A stretch of DNA of 64,000 bases from Chaenocephalus aceratus (Eukaryota; Chordata; Actinopteri; Perciformes; Channichthyidae): positions 4,275,428-4,339,427 of the forward strand of contig CM043799.1 in the NCBI GenBank assembly GCA_023974075.1, in the 5' to 3' direction. A model generated the notes under the pieces. The model worked only from the letters and a program-made list of their open reading frames with translations, was not told the DNA's origin and made no database searches. Below, piece by piece: positions 1 to 12,330 of the stretch. Every line of letters begins with the position of its first letter. The stretch's first letter is position 1. A program made the position numbers and the translations under genes.

Positions 1-860
1 CTTCCCCCTCAGCTGGGCAGCCTGCCATCTGGACCGGGAGCTGCTGGTCCAGACTTGGATGGGGTAAAGTCAGCCCACGGGACATTACAGAATGCACAAG
101 AATGATATAATGGGAGTGACATGCTAGTGCACTTATTATAATCAGGTTTCTCATGAGCTAAGCAAGCCACAGTTCCAACATCTGGTTCACAGTGAAGGGA
201 AAGTTAAGTTTAGGGGTACAGATGAAGCAGCAGCATTTGTTACATTTGAATTTCAAAGTTAACAGCAAGCGATAGGTCTAAACCCATCCAACACATCCAA
301 ACAGCGTATTAATGGGTTGGCTCTCCTGGGGTTCTGCACATCAGAACCCCTTTGTGCTGATGTGATCTGTGTTGCTCTATCGCTGTCGTAAAGACACCAA
401 ACCTTTTGCCAGCAGCATCTTGCTTTGTATTCCTCTCCGATAGCCAATGGGATGTTTCCATGTGATATGGCAAAATAAGATCTGTGGCAAGCAAACGTTT
501 ATGTTCTGACACGTTTTGTTAAGCAGGATCGTTTCCACATATTAATACCAATTTATGATTTTTGAAGCAGCCAGAAAAAAACTGCATCAAAGTCACATGG
601 CTGCGCATCACCGACGCTTAGCTAGTCGGCTAATGCTCAGTGTGACGGCGTTTAGTCGTCTCATTAAGACCGTTTTTGGACATTCACAGGTGGAGTATTT
701 ACTGACGTATTTGATGTTGTAGTACAAGACATAGAAATCTCTACGTTTTTCAGGCACCTCCTGTAACTAAAAACATAAATGACTTTGAGATAAGGAACCG
801 GAAGTGGTAACATGCTGACTCATTTCTGGCTTTTAGGACACTTTTAGGAATCCTGCACCA
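1..860. other. Intergenic, no gene seen
   Basis: No coding exon, RNA gene or clear repeat is recognisable. The base composition is ordinary and mixed. A stretch around 590-680 has several CG dinucleotides and no simple repeat, but nothing in it points to a function. Confidence 0.5.
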
Positions 861-869
861 GTATATTGT

Positions 870-1141
870 GAGTGGTGGCATGTGCCTATGGCCCAATCCC
901 AAACCACGCCCTACAACCTACCCCTACACACTCCCCCTCCGTGACGGAGTGAACTCCGTGGAGTGACACACGAGGCTCCTCCTGTCAGATGGAGGGAGTA
1001 GACACAGCAGCAAGCTTTGGGACGGCCTCCCCTCTCTCCGGCAGAAACAGGAAGTGCCGTAACTGTTTGTAACAACGGTTTCAAATCAGCATCTCTTAGA
1101 CAAAAAGTGTAAATGAATAACTCAAATAAAACTCCAAACAT
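870..1141. repeat. CCCTA-rich dispersed repeat fragment
   Basis: A C-rich run of the type CCCAATCCCAAACC followed by CCCCTACACACTCCCCC is typical of the ends of small teleost DNA transposons. A short hairpin (CGGAGT-GAA-CTCCG) sits at about 943-958. Neither a second terminus nor a target duplication could be matched, so the family is unassigned. Confidence 0.35.
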
Positions 1142-1342
1142 CTTTCATTGTGTTCATGTTTGCTGGAACTACTTGTCTCCAAGTTATCAGCACCGGAACC
1201 CCTTCCCTTCAGGCCTCCCCCAAAAGCCCCATCCTCAAAATGATCGATATGAAGGTATCCAACAAAGCTGGCTGCTGCGAGTACTTTCCTGACTCCTCAA
1301 TGCCTTCAGCCAATACTGCCACAACAGTTGTAACTCTAGCAC

Positions 1343-1343
1343 T

Positions 1344-1408
<65 letters not shown>

Positions 1409-1437
1409 ACACACACACCACACACACACACACACAT
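1343..1437. repeat. (CA)n microsatellite
   Basis: An almost uninterrupted CA run, broken near the end by GTGCAC and CACC. Apparent Thr-His or Val-Cys reading frames across it are artefacts of the dinucleotide. Confidence 0.97.
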
Positions 1438-2740
1438 ATTCCATAATGGCATGAGGCTCAGAAGCTTGCCGAGCCACCAAAATAAAAAACTAAAACTATG
1501 TAATGATACAGTCCCTTAATGAATAACTACATCTTGAGAAACAGGCACATGTAAAATGGTGTCTGGGAACAAATGACTGAGAGGGTCTGTGGAGCTAACG
1601 CAACACACATTTAGACACTAAAAAGACCAAACAGAAACTCAGATCTCTCTTGCTGATTATTGCTGCCAAACCATCTGGAGTTAGGCAATTACATAGGCAA
1701 CGTTTGATCCTGTTCCTGACACGGCTGTAATATGTCTGTGTTCCAGTCAACAGCAAACAATGGTCAAAGGCCCCAAATGGTGTTTGACAAAGCAATACCA
1801 AATGTAAAACACAAGTGTATGTCAAATACTGTATCTGTACACTTGTGTTTATCTTAGAATGGACTTCATTTGAATACCCTATGTTCTCTTTTAGAAACAA
1901 GCCTATGATAAAGGTTTTTTTTGAAACTACTACTGACAAGTTTTCATAAGATAAGAAAATGTTATGTTCTAAATTGTAACTTTTCTGAAACACATGTCAG
2001 ATGTATGCATTGGTGAAACGCAAATATATGCTACAGTGTAACATTATACTGCTGTATTATAACTAAGCATAAGAGTGGAATTCTCCATGGTGATATTCCA
2101 CATTTAATGTATGAGCAAGAGTCAACACCATGCCATTCATTCAGCTGGGTGTTGCTTTTAGTGTTCGATTACTTTGAACAGATTCAAACATGTCTTCTGT
2201 TCAAGTGACTTGTATTTAATTTATTTAATGTTTGTTTAACTCCAAAACAGAGATATTAAGTCATGTCTGTGTTAGATCTATATATGCATGTGTTGGTAAC
2301 ATGATGGCGCTCCACTTGTTTAGGCATGGACAATCTGTGCTGAGCTTCTCTCTTTAGTCACTTCCATTCTTTCTGCAACCACCAGGTATCGTATGTTGAA
2401 ACCAACCAACCACGTATAAAATAGTACATTTTCTAAACAACAACAGTCAAATAAACACACAAAATAAGTTTGAATTCCTTTTATAGTGCCACAAACACAT
2501 TTGCAATATATGTCTTTACATGTAACAGGGTTTCATCATTGAAATGTCTTATTTCTACTTGTTGCGAGAAGTCTTATCCAGTGCTCTGTCATACACGTCT
2601 CATCAGGGTCATGGGAGGAATGGTGTTTCCATACAGTCTAACTTCTTCAGGGGTCTTTGTACCACCTTGAGGGACTAATGTGACACGACTGCTGTAACAC
2701 CACCACGTCCCCAACGGGAGCGACGGTGGCTGTGAGGAAG
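1438..2740. other. AT-rich intergenic, no gene seen
   Basis: The sequence is AT-rich with scattered stops in all frames. The open stretch 1595-1993 (minus) has no recognisable domain and no splice context, so it is not called. Confidence 0.5.
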
Positions 2741-3036
2741 TGTGGTGGTCTTCTAATCGGAACATTGGGGGTTAGGGTTACAGCCTTTGAAGTCAACATG
2801 TCACTGTGTCAAGACACCGGGGCTCGATACTTAACCCCACGTTGCTCTCAATGACTTGGCTAACACCGTGTGGATGTGTTCCTGATCAGGTGGCACTCTG
2901 CCTCGTGTGGCGACCTCTGCCTCTGTGCCATGGAAGTGCATGAATGGGTGCATGTTGAGTTGTATATGTAAGCACTTTGAGGCGATGTAAAGACTGGGAA
3001 AGCACTGTATAAATGCAGTCCATTCAAGTGCTTGAT
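2741..3036 (+). repeat. SINE-like dispersed repeat tail
   Basis: The order of segments matches a very common teleost short element: a phrase around ACTTAACCCCACGTTGCTC, then a CTCTGCC..TGTGCCATGG block, a GTGCATGAATGGGTGCATG block, and the terminal AAGCACTTTGAGG...TATAAATGCAGTCCATT. The same family appears reversed at 12331-12562. The copy is diverged. Family membership is from memory of teleost repeats, not a search. Confidence 0.6.
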
Positions 3037-4555
3037 TTATGTCATCGTAAATTAAATGCAAAACATTTCTCAAGGCATTTCTGAACAACACACTTTCTTC
3101 TCTACAGGGACACTCGTATGTGTCTGTTTTGCATTGCATCCTGGGATGTTATCTATTAACAACGGCAGAGTGAACAGAATACACGAGTGTTTGATGGATG
3201 CCACTGGAACAAAGCACACTGTTAAGGTGTAAACAACATATAGTGGCTTTGGCCTGAATGTCATCGCTAATGTCTATTCATGTGTACACCAACAACAGCT
3301 GGGAGTACCCACTGCCCCCCCCCACCTATCTGGAGCCTTGGGCATACTGATATGATCAACAAATTATTTTAGAACTTGTTGCATTCAATGATACCACCCA
3401 CTTGTTCAACAGCAATACGTTATGTTATGGGACGACCTGAAGTTACATTCTCTATGGAGCTGTTCGTAACGGGCAGAGCGTAACATTGAAGAAACATTTA
3501 TGAGCTTTATAAATATCGCTGGAGGAACCAGAACACTGGGCACGGTACCATTTCCTGCGCTAAGGTTTCTCTTGATCTTTATTGTAACTGCAAACACACG
3601 CTAATGGTTCCATAGGGATTGCTAAATGGCTCTGAGTTATTTCAAAGGTTAGAAGGTAAAGCAGACTGGTTTGATACACTGGGGTATGCTCATTCCATCT
3701 GGGCTTTGTTCCTCCTGCTCACAACATTCCCATGTTCTGGGTCTCCTCAAATAGGCCTGACCTAACTCCCTTTCCATGTATTCTCATAATGACATTGAAG
3801 AGATGAAGTCTGGGTCTTTGCCAGTCTGGAATCACCTCAATTATGGAGCCGTTTGGAGACCTATTTTAGGAGTAACTCTGAACCTCACATTAAGGGGCAA
3901 ACAGTCAAGCGGGTATTCCTTTCTCCTCTTCAGAAAGTCCTGCAGATGGATTACTTAAAGAAATACGCTACTTTGTTTTCAATGAGCAGGACGATGGTTT
4001 TAGGAATCTCCCTTACCAATAAGATGCATCACTGTTTCTTGATCTGCACATGTTCCGATTCGGGTTGGGGTTAGACACAACGCCATGTTCTGTATTGTTG
4101 AAAGACTCACTACTCGGTCTGCATACGCCTGGGAATGTATACTTGAAGGTGGAAATGGTTTTCAAACATACTTCAGTGTTTTTCAGGGGATTGAGTTGGA
4201 CTGTGTGTACTTGGAGCCAGTTGCACATGTTTCATAAACCAAAAGACTAAGCCTATTGACATAGACATGTCAATACATTCGAACAGTACCACATTAACTA
4301 ATTCATCTGTAACGATTAGGTCCAACATACTTTCATCGCCTGACACGATCTTATTAAATGTTTGAAAATATATGTGATCTAAGATGAGACAATAGCAGTC
4401 CGTAGGGACTTGGCTTGGCAGTACTTGTCCTGCTTTGAGCTTTGAGCCAGCCTCGTTGCTCTGGCACCTCTCAAGAGGTGAAACAGTGAAATCATTCATT
4501 TCCCCTAGGAGACAAATAAAGTGGCTACTTCTTCTTCTACACATACAAAGGAAAA
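3037..4555. other. Intergenic, no gene seen
   Basis: Only short ORFs without recognisable domains are present. There is no obvious repeat boundary. Confidence 0.45.
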
Positions 4556-4556
4556 G

Positions 4557-4601
4557 TATATATATATATATATATATATGATGTGTATATATATATATAT
4601 A
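4557..4601. repeat. (AT)n microsatellite, interrupted
   Basis: TA repeats interrupted by GATGTG. Confidence 0.95.
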
Positions 4602-5944
4602 GCAGTTACCGTACAATCAGATCAGAATCACACCTAGAAATGTCTACGTTCGGTTGTGGTTCGGTAGTTTCCATAGTGTATCAGTTCACATCCAGACTTA
4701 GTGAGTGCACGTGGAACTGGATTTAAGGATGTCAAACATGAACATCATGATATCGTGAAATCCATAGAAATGTAGAAATTGGTTTTCAACATATAAGTAG
4801 TTACTATCAGTTTGCTAGACTTCGACACAGGAACTTATTAAAGCCACAATACTACATTGTGTATGCTGGACTTTTATAAACCACTTTTCATGTTTGTTTT
4901 AATTGTGGTATATATGTGCAATATTGTGATCAAAATCAAAATCACCAAATACACTCTTCCTATGACTTTTAGGGCCCCTAAAGGCCCTACAATCCAGACA
5001 TGTCTGTCTGACTCGGACTGACTCATCAGTTGTCCCAAAATGTATGACTATCTTTCAGGAGAGACATTGGCCTGATAGTAGCACTAGAGAAATAGCAAGG
5101 GAAATAAATATCCTGTGTGACCATGAACAACATAGAAAACGTAAATGCAACCAATACATAAACACATGTAATGAGCTAAGAGGAAGAGGCCATCGACCAA
5201 AATCATTTTCAGACCAAAATATCCGTACCAATTTCCAACTTTGGGTGTTTACTGACAACTGACATTAGCATCCACATTGATCCCTGGGCAGCAGTTACAC
5301 TATGTGTATGCTGTATCATTATCCCTATCACCCATTCAATCACTGCTGATTGTCCACAGCAGCTGGTATTATCCTCCCAGTGGCATTATGTCTGAGAGAG
5401 GAGGCCATCAACCAGGTGGAAGTGATTTTCATCAGGACCTGCTTTCACCTTCCTGGCCTGCTCTGATCCTGTTCTATAATTGTTGGAAAGGGGGGGCTCT
5501 TCCTCCCCCTTGCCCTCCCTCTCTGGAGGAAGCCTGGGGGGGACAGCCTGTGTCTGTCAGTTCACTGTGCGTCCATCCTGCCACCCTCCGACTCACCCTT
5601 TCAGTCGGAAACCATAAACGTGTCAGTGGCACAGAGCGAGGTCTACTGTGTGAAGCTCCCCCCCCCCCCTGCCCTCTGCCAGCCCTTCCTTAATCATTCG
5701 GTTAGACAGTAGCAGTGAATGACATTTCCCCTAGGCCCAGTGGGCACAGAGGTAAAGCCAAGGCCAGGGGTGGGGGGGTTATAAAGTAAAAGTGTAAACT
5801 GCCACTTTACTGGCAAAATACTAAGTAGTTTGATCATTGTTTATAGCTCTCTATATTACAATTAAAACAGATGAACTCTCCCATTTAGTTTGATATATGT
5901 TTATGTAGTTTAGTGAGTAGAAACTACTTTCTGCTCCTGTTCAT
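4602..5944. other. Intergenic, no gene seen
   Basis: The part 5277-5700 is less AT-rich and non-repetitive, with a C9 run near 5660. The plus-strand ORF at 5277-5693 (138 aa) has no known motif and looks like chance. No exon is supported. Confidence 0.45.
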
Positions 5945-6757
5945 CAGTGGTGTAAAGTAACTAAGTACATTTACTCAAGTACTGTACTAGATTTGGGATA
6001 CTTGTACTTGAGTATCTCCAATAATAATAATGTTACGTTTTAGGTTCAACTTAATATTATTGCTTTCAACTAACCTAATACCTTTATGTGAACTTTTTAT
6101 GACATTTAATTAAAGTCAAAGTTTCAGTTTTTTCAGTGTACAAGCTTTGATGAACAGATTAGTAGATCAATAATTATAATAAAACATTTAATATATGGAG
6201 TCATAAGTCATTTTACTTTTGGTACTTTAAGTATATTTTGATTGTAATACTTTTGTACTTGAGTAACATGTTGATTGCATGACTTTTACTTTTAACAGAG
6301 TATTCCTACGCTCTGGTACTTCTCCTTTTCCTTAAAGGGGGGTGGGTAAGTTTGAGAAACCGGCTCGAGATACACTTTTTGTTATATTCCATGGAGTGCT
6401 TTTAACATCCCGATAGCAATGAATATCTGAAGTGCTTTGACAAAAAATCCATTAAAAATTGTCATCTGTGGAAGCTGTAGTGCTGTAAAAAGCACGACCA
6501 ATCATCTGAGCCGGCCCAGCTAAAATAACTGGATGACCTACCTGCCTGTCAGCCTTCCATCTGTGCACAAACTTATCTCGTGCCCTCATTGGTCATGTGC
6601 GCGTTCGTGTGTGTTGGAGGAGGGGCTCTGTGAGGAAGTGGCAGATTTGTTCCGGTTGTGTATTTTCAAATTCTAGCGCACTCGAGCCGGTTTCTCCAAA
6701 ATTACCTACCCCACCTTTAAGTACACATTGTGATTGTGAGTTCTTGAACCACCTCTG
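5945..6757. mobile_element. hAT-like AAGTA-rich element, interrupted
   Basis: The left end is CAGTGGTGTAAAGTAACTAA and the right end is ACCACCTCTG. The outside octamers CTGTTCAT (5937-5944) and CTGTGTAT (6758-6765) agree at 6 of 8 positions, which fits an old 8-bp hAT target duplication. The interior is rich in AAGTAC/GTACTT words. A TTAA MITE has landed inside at 6336-6716. Related AAGTA-rich sequence recurs at 22385-22500 and 23275-23800. Confidence 0.65.
6336..6716. mobile_element. TTAA-type MITE (Kolobok/piggyBac-like), copy 1
   Basis: The 381-bp element is bounded by TTAA at 6332-6335 and 6717-6720. Its inverted ends carry AGGGGGGTGGGTAAG...GAGAAACCGGCTCGAG on the left and CTCGAGCCGGTTTC...ACCTACCCCACCT on the right. 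A second copy lies at 57984-58506. No transposase is encoded, so it is non-autonomous. TTAA duplication is shared by piggyBac and Kolobok, so the superfamily stays open. Confidence 0.8.
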
Positions 6758-6765
6758 CTGTGTAT

Positions 6766-7600
6766 TGAGTGAATACAAATGGGAACCATGAGTTGTCACC
6801 AGGATGAACTGTTCCTGACTTCCCTACATCACACATCTGGGCAGCGGTGGAGCAGGTCTCCTTTGGTGGGACACTTCTTGCACCTTTCAGAAACCTTCAA
6901 TCCAACAATAAAATACACAGAGCAAATGAACAGCAGCATGGAGGTGTGGGAGTAAGGCAGGATTTGAACCTCTGCTTCAATCTTAATAGAACTGTAGAAC
7001 TGAGAGAAACACATGCTTACCCTTTAGGAAGGATTGTCCACATGGTGTGACCGTTGTACAATACCATGTTGATGACAATGCGCTGGGGTTAGTTTTAGTA
7101 CAGAGTCTGTTCAACTTGTGAACCACCCCAAGAACCAGTTTGCTATTTGACCAACTGAACCCCTGATGGTGCAATATGTTGGAGTTGTGCTCACGTTGCC
7201 CCCCTTTGTTGTATTTTCGATGAATGTGTATTTTTTTTGTTTTTCATTTAAAATGTGTGCCAAACGTAATGCCATAAACAAAGGATCGTACCAATTTAAA
7301 TGTTCTGGTATTAAATGGATGATGTTAGCCGAGCCACTCAAACCATTCTTACTAAGCATAATAAAAATGTAATAAATATTTAAATTCTTCCGGCATTTTT
7401 AATGGTAGAATGCCATCACACTTTATATTAAAGTTAACTGAGCATACGCATGACATATTAATTATTTACCATAACAAATTGAATAGGTAGGTATTTGTTG
7501 CTATCATTGTCGCATTGGACGTTTTCCACCATCATATCATTAAATTGTGTTATTTCGCCCGATCTGTCTTATGATATGACAATTTGTGTTTGTAGTGATT
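6766..7600. other. Intergenic, no gene seen
   Basis: AT-rich sequence with short chance ORFs only. Confidence 0.45.
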
Positions 7601-7828
7601 AAATCTGTACGGAGCCCTGGAGGGTTCATTGAGAGAAAAATAAATAAAACGTGGCCACATTTTACTTTCTCGTTCGCACGAGAATAAAGCGTGCGCACGA
7701 GTTAATAAAGCGTGGCCTCGTTTTATTTAAATTGAGGGATTCCTGTCCGTGACTCACAGAATCTGCTGCTGCCCACAGCTGTTTTATAGAAGGAAAACCT
7801 CCTTCACTTTATGAAATCTCTGTGGCAC

Positions 7829-9184
7829 CAGTGGCCTGTACTACGAAGCAGGATTTGCTATTTACACTATTCATTCATGAAGTATGACGCTGCGCTGTCA
7901 GCACGCGTCTCCATGTTTGTGATTGGTCAAATGTTGCTAACCCCGTCCCTTTCACGTGAACGCACTCTCAACCGGACAGAGAAACCCTGGTTGATTTGCT
8001 GAGTTGATAACCAGCTTCGTAGGACCGCTTAGCGACATCGCGTTTGTTAGGGTTAGTTAAGCCGGGTAAATCGAACATATCCAGGTCCAGGGTCTGTTGA
8101 ACTGGCTTCGTCGTACACAACACACTCTCACTCCCTAAGCGTCCAGGAGCGACGTTTGGTCAGTGTCCGTGGCGTGCAGTTGTGACGCTCCTAGGATCCT
8201 TCAGCGTCATAAAGGGACGCAAATAGCTTTCAACTGATTGCAATGTATTCCCATCTGCGGCGGGATTTGACGCTCATGGAAGCACGACATTCGTTTGTGT
8301 CGGCTGCCCTTAAAGGCAATGTGAGCGTCCATTCCCATTGGATAACGGAGAATTGTACACCCGGAAGTAAGTACTCCTCTTACTGTCGATTGATGTTACA
8401 GTGATATCTGCACTACTCATCGACTAAAAAACACCAGATTATCCTTGTTAATTACACAACATTGATTGGTTTAAATTGTGTGCAATGCTTTTGTATTTTT
8501 ACCCTTCGATTCGGAGAAACAAATATTTTTTCTGAGTAAAGGATGGCAGAAGACACTACACTACCCAGAACACCCAGCTATCGTTTGGACTACACCATGT
8601 GCTCTGTTTGACAAACCCCGTTTTTCACCATTCATTCCAATGGCTGGCGTCTATGTCACGTGATCTTCAAATTTCTCCCTGCAGAAAAAGAAAACATGGC
8701 CGAACTTCGTTTTATTCTCGGTGGAAAATGCCTATATTCTGCCATCCTTTACTCCGAAAAAATATTTGTTTCTCCGAATCGAAGGGGAAAAATACAAAAG
8801 CATTGCACACAATTTAAACCAATCGATGTTGTGTAATTAACAAGGATAATCTGGTGTTTTTAGTCGATGAGTAGTGCAGATATCACTGTAAAATCAATCG
8901 ACAGTAAGAGGAATACTTACTTCCGGGTGTACAATTCTCCGTTATCCAATGGGAATGGACGCTCACATTGCCTTTAAGGGCAGCCGGCATAAACGAATGC
9001 CGTGCTTCCATGAGCGTCAAATACCGACGCAGATGGGAATACATTGCAATCAGTTGAAAGCTATTTGCGTCCCTTTATGACGCTGAAGGAGCCTAGGAGC
9101 GTCACAATTGGACGCCACGGGCACTGACCAAACGTCGCTCCTGGGCGCTTAGGGAGTGAGAGTGTGTTGTCGTACAGGGCACTG
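7829..9184. mobile_element. Harbinger-like element inside the nest
   Basis: The left end CAGTGGCCTGTACTACGAAG and the right end (split by the inner insertion) match at about 19 of 21 positions as inverted repeats. The immediate flanks read GCACCAG and CTGGAGG. Without the insertion the site would read close to the GCGCCAGGAGG seen in the related element near 31130. A CWG-type 3-bp duplication is known for PIF/Harbinger, and the CAG/CTG flanks suggest that, with one mismatch. No transposase is visible. Confidence 0.6.
8118..9169. mobile_element. 1.05-kb foldback (palindromic) transposon
   Basis: Two arms of about 435 bp, 8118-8553 and 8736-9169, are near-perfect inverted copies around a 182-bp spacer. 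Ends are CAACACACTCTCACTCCC and its complement. The flanks TCGTACA (8111-8117) and TCGTACA (9170-9176) are a 7-bp direct repeat, and a G shared with the element end could extend it to 8. Single-arm or diverged relatives lie at 44035-44630 and 56450-56866. Superfamily unknown; no ORF. Confidence 0.85.
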
Positions 9185-9398
9185 GAGGCAGTAACGTGTA
9201 ACTCAGCAGAATCTGAGAAGAGCAGCACCAGCTGCAAAGAGCTGTGCCTTACTGTTTACTTCACTGTGTTTCCCTTCATTAGAACAGCTGAGTAGAGATC
9301 GAGGCTGCTACGTTCAACCACACACACCTCTACACACATCGAACTACCAGAGTATTCCCCCTCGTTTTATGAAGGAGATGTCCTGTCACCGGGGCGCA

Positions 9399-9440
9399 TG
9401 ATGTGTGTGTGTGTGTGTGGTGTGTGTGTGTGTGTGTGCG
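9399..9440. repeat. (GT)n microsatellite
   Basis: GT run with one GTGG interruption, inside the outer nest element. Confidence 0.95.
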
Positions 9441-9612
9441 TGTTCGTGTTCGTGTGTGTCCGACACCACCGACATTTGTTTTCAAATTACCACGAACAGT
9501 ACTTTACACAAATCTGGTGTATTCCCAAGTGAAAGAAATCTTAATCTTAATCTCGATGTGCTATAGTCCTGCCGGAGTGCACCGGAACGAACGATACTAT
9601 CATAAACAAATG

Positions 9613-9624
9613 CGCCCCCCCCCC

Positions 9625-9664
<40 letters not shown>

Positions 9665-9665
9665 C
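9613..9665. repeat. C-run plus (CA)n microsatellite
   Basis: A homopolymer of about 14 C runs into a CA array. Confidence 0.95.
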
Positions 9666-9854
9666 AAAACGAGGCCACGCTTTATTAACTTGTGCGCATG
9701 CTTTAGTAACTCGTGCGCACGCTTTAGTAACTCGTGCGCACGAGAAGGTATCTCGTGCGAACGAGAAGGTATATCGTGCGAACGAGAAAGTAAAACGTGG
9801 CCACGTTTTATTTATTTTTCTCTCTATGAACCCTCCAGGGCTCCGTAAATCTGA

Positions 9855-10800
9855 TACCCTGTGTAAAAACAAAAAACAACATATCCAGGAGTGCCCTGCC
9901 GCTGTTCAAAACAGCTAATGCCACAGTGATACAGGTATTTAAAGTATGGTGAGCTATGAACAATGTGTGCCTTTTTCCTGGTTAACGTTCCACAATGTTT
10001 CTAAAATGTTTAATTTAATTTTAGCCCCTTTTTGGTCTTGGTGCTTTCTTGAACACATTTTTACTGTCAGTCATACTCACAATGAAATTCTCACATACAT
10101 AAAACCCGCCCCATCCTCTGACGTAGGTTTCACCCGTATCCAGCTGTGGACTCTGGGTGCCAACAAAGCAAATAGTTGGTTCTCGAGGTGAACCAATGTT
10201 TGGGGCTGAGAGCAGGTGTCTGAACTGATAATCAGGCTCTTCAGCTCAGGAACTGTCGCAGTGGAAAAGGGGAAATGGAGTCATCAGAACTGTTTTTGAA
10301 AATTGCTTCAGCTTAAAGCATAATTACAACCAAATGGGCAAAATGAAATTGAAATATGAGATTTTTCTTTTTTTCTTATACTTTTTGACAGTACTTACAA
10401 TGTTGCACCAAATGGCTGTTATAGCCCTGGCCAATGACATTGTTTTTGATGTTATTGGTCTAGCGATCCCACTGTAAATGCATCATCCAAGTAGCCTTAT
10501 TTAGACACAGATAAAAGCATGGCAGCAGGGTATGCTATACGCCTTTCAATTAAGGAAATGATAACCGAGCACAGATTCAAGGTAAAACAGCCTCACAAAA
10601 AACACAGTACCCCTTCCATGAGCCTACAGGAGCGGACCCCTGAACCCCCCAGCAGCCTTGGATCCTCCTTCCAGTTCTCTTTGTTTCCTACGTCTCCGTT
10701 CCGCAGTGTTCCCAGCAGCCTTCGGGACAGGAGGCCATGGAGCAAAAGTTCTCCACAAGCCTTATGTCACGTACACCATCCCCTGCCACCTGAAGCTGTG
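9855..10800. other. Intergenic, no gene seen
   Basis: No gene or clear repeat. The plus ORF 10519-10854 (111 aa) ends in a GT repeat and has no recognised motif. Confidence 0.45.
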
Positions 10801-10962
10801 TGTGAGAGTGTGTGTGTCTGTGTCTGTGTCCCTGGCAACTCAGCGCGACGATGACAGACTGATGAGTTCCTGACTACAAGAGAAACGGTGAGCAACAGGC
10901 CGACCATCCGCTCAGCTCTCCTCCTTCCCCTGGACAAGCTGCCTTCTTCCTGCAGGAGACAA

Positions 10963-10981
10963 CACACACACACACACACCA

Positions 10982-11012
<31 letters not shown>

Positions 11013-11017
11013 CACGG
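10963..11017. repeat. (CA)n microsatellite
   Basis: CA run with CACC interruptions. Confidence 0.95.
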
Positions 11018-11506
11018 ACACGGACACAACCCATTGTTTACATTTCTTCCCTCAAGTCAGCATAGAAGTGCACTTGAATTAGACTTTTCCTATAATGTGT
11101 AAGTCTGTCTTCTATACTGTCTTGTTAAGAATCCAAACTGTGGTCACTAGAGGAAATCAACTTTGCACAGGAAGGGCTCATAAAAAGTGAAAGAAAACAG
11201 CAGTAGATGGCAATGGAAGAATACATGGTAATATTATATGTGATCAAATCTAAAATAATTACAACTTTAAAGAGCAATTTCTAAAAAAAAGCAAGTTATA
11301 AAAAACCACTAAGAACTACCAGGCAATTTAATCTAGTTTGAGGGTGGAGGGATGATGAGAGAAAACAGTTAACAGCCATCTCTGGAGTCGGAGAGGAGGG
11401 GCAGTCATTTCTGAAATGTAGGGCCATCCTTTGTATAGTTTAGAAATGAAATAAAAGAGCCTTAAAATCTGTCCTAGTCACTGCAGAGAAATATACATGA
11501 TGTTAG
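11018..11506. other. Intergenic, no gene seen
   Basis: AT-rich, with nothing recognisable. Confidence 0.45.
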
Positions 11507-11510
11507 TGCT

Positions 11511-11541
<31 letters not shown>

Positions 11542-11547
11542 TCTCTC

Positions 11548-11591
<44 letters not shown>

Positions 11592-11620
11592 TCTCTCCTC
11601 TGTCCTCTCTCTTCTCTCCT

Positions 11621-11667
<47 letters not shown>
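11507..11667. repeat. (CT)n microsatellite
   Basis: A polypyrimidine CT run of about 160 bp with sporadic G and CC interruptions. Confidence 0.95.
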
Positions 11668-11670
<3 letters not shown>

Positions 11671-11754
11671 TACCATGTATACATCACTTCAGGGGACATT
11701 ACATTGACTTACATGCATTTCCTGGAGACTTACCTTAACCATAACCAACCACAT

Positions 11755-11781
11755 GCCTAACCCTAACCCTAACCCTAACCA
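11755..11781. repeat. Short interstitial telomere-type repeat
   Basis: About four units of CCCTAA, the C-rich strand of the vertebrate telomere repeat, between a CT and a CA microsatellite. Confidence 0.85.
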
Positions 11782-11847
11782 AGTCTTCACCCTAAAATTA
11801 ATGATTCCCCTCGTGGAGACCTCCAATTTGTCCAAATAAGGGAGGTG

Positions 11848-11968
<121 letters not shown>

Positions 11969-11969
11969 C

Positions 11970-12330
11970 CATGCAGGGTGCTGGCCTGAACACTTCAACA
12001 AGTGGACAGAAGGAGGTGGGCATCAAACTAACAACCTATAGGCCCTGTTATCCTCCTGATCGTCACCAGGAATGACCCTAAAACCGGAATGACCGGTTCC
12101 CTTGTCTGGAAAGTCAGTGTGTTTTTTAATGAGTTCCAAAAACAAGTGTTGGCGCTATACATTTATGTGTTTAGTAATGAATCATTTATTTTCCAGCTGT
12201 TTTTCTTTATATAATGAATCATTATTGACTGTAATTATTTGAGTTACTTAAAGTAAGTGCTTTTATTTTGAAGGCGGTTTAGGCCACAGAGGGATTTGGG
12301 CACCTGGTGATTATGTATTATTGGAGACAG
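11970..12330. other. Intergenic, no gene seen
   Basis: Nothing recognisable apart from a short CCGGAATGACCGG palindrome-like motif near 12084. Confidence 0.4.

Larger units (their letters stand above)
7609..9846. mobile_element. Outer element of a three-level transposon nest
   Basis: The termini are inverted: ACGGAGCCCTGGAGGGTTCA begins at 7609 and its complement ends at 9846. The ends continue inward as repeats built on CGTGCGCACGAG and AAACGTGGCCACGTTTTA; the right arm holds about five such units. Flanks are AAATCTGT (7601-7608) and AAATCTGA (9847-9854), a 7-of-8 match consistent with an hAT-type duplication. The body at 7741-7828 and 9185-9275 matches the hAT element at 30629-31691 in reverse orientation. 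No coding capacity is left. Confidence 0.7.

Noticed and set aside
1150..1480. ORFs of Thr-His or Val-Cys repeats (also at 11689-12075, 16054-16380, 18220-18865, 26083-26292, 53049-53249)
   Set aside because: They are translations of CA/GT microsatellites, open only because the dinucleotide lacks stops.
11478..11760. Arg-Glu or Ser-Leu repeat ORFs (also 49953-50386)
   Set aside because: Translations of CT/GA microsatellites.
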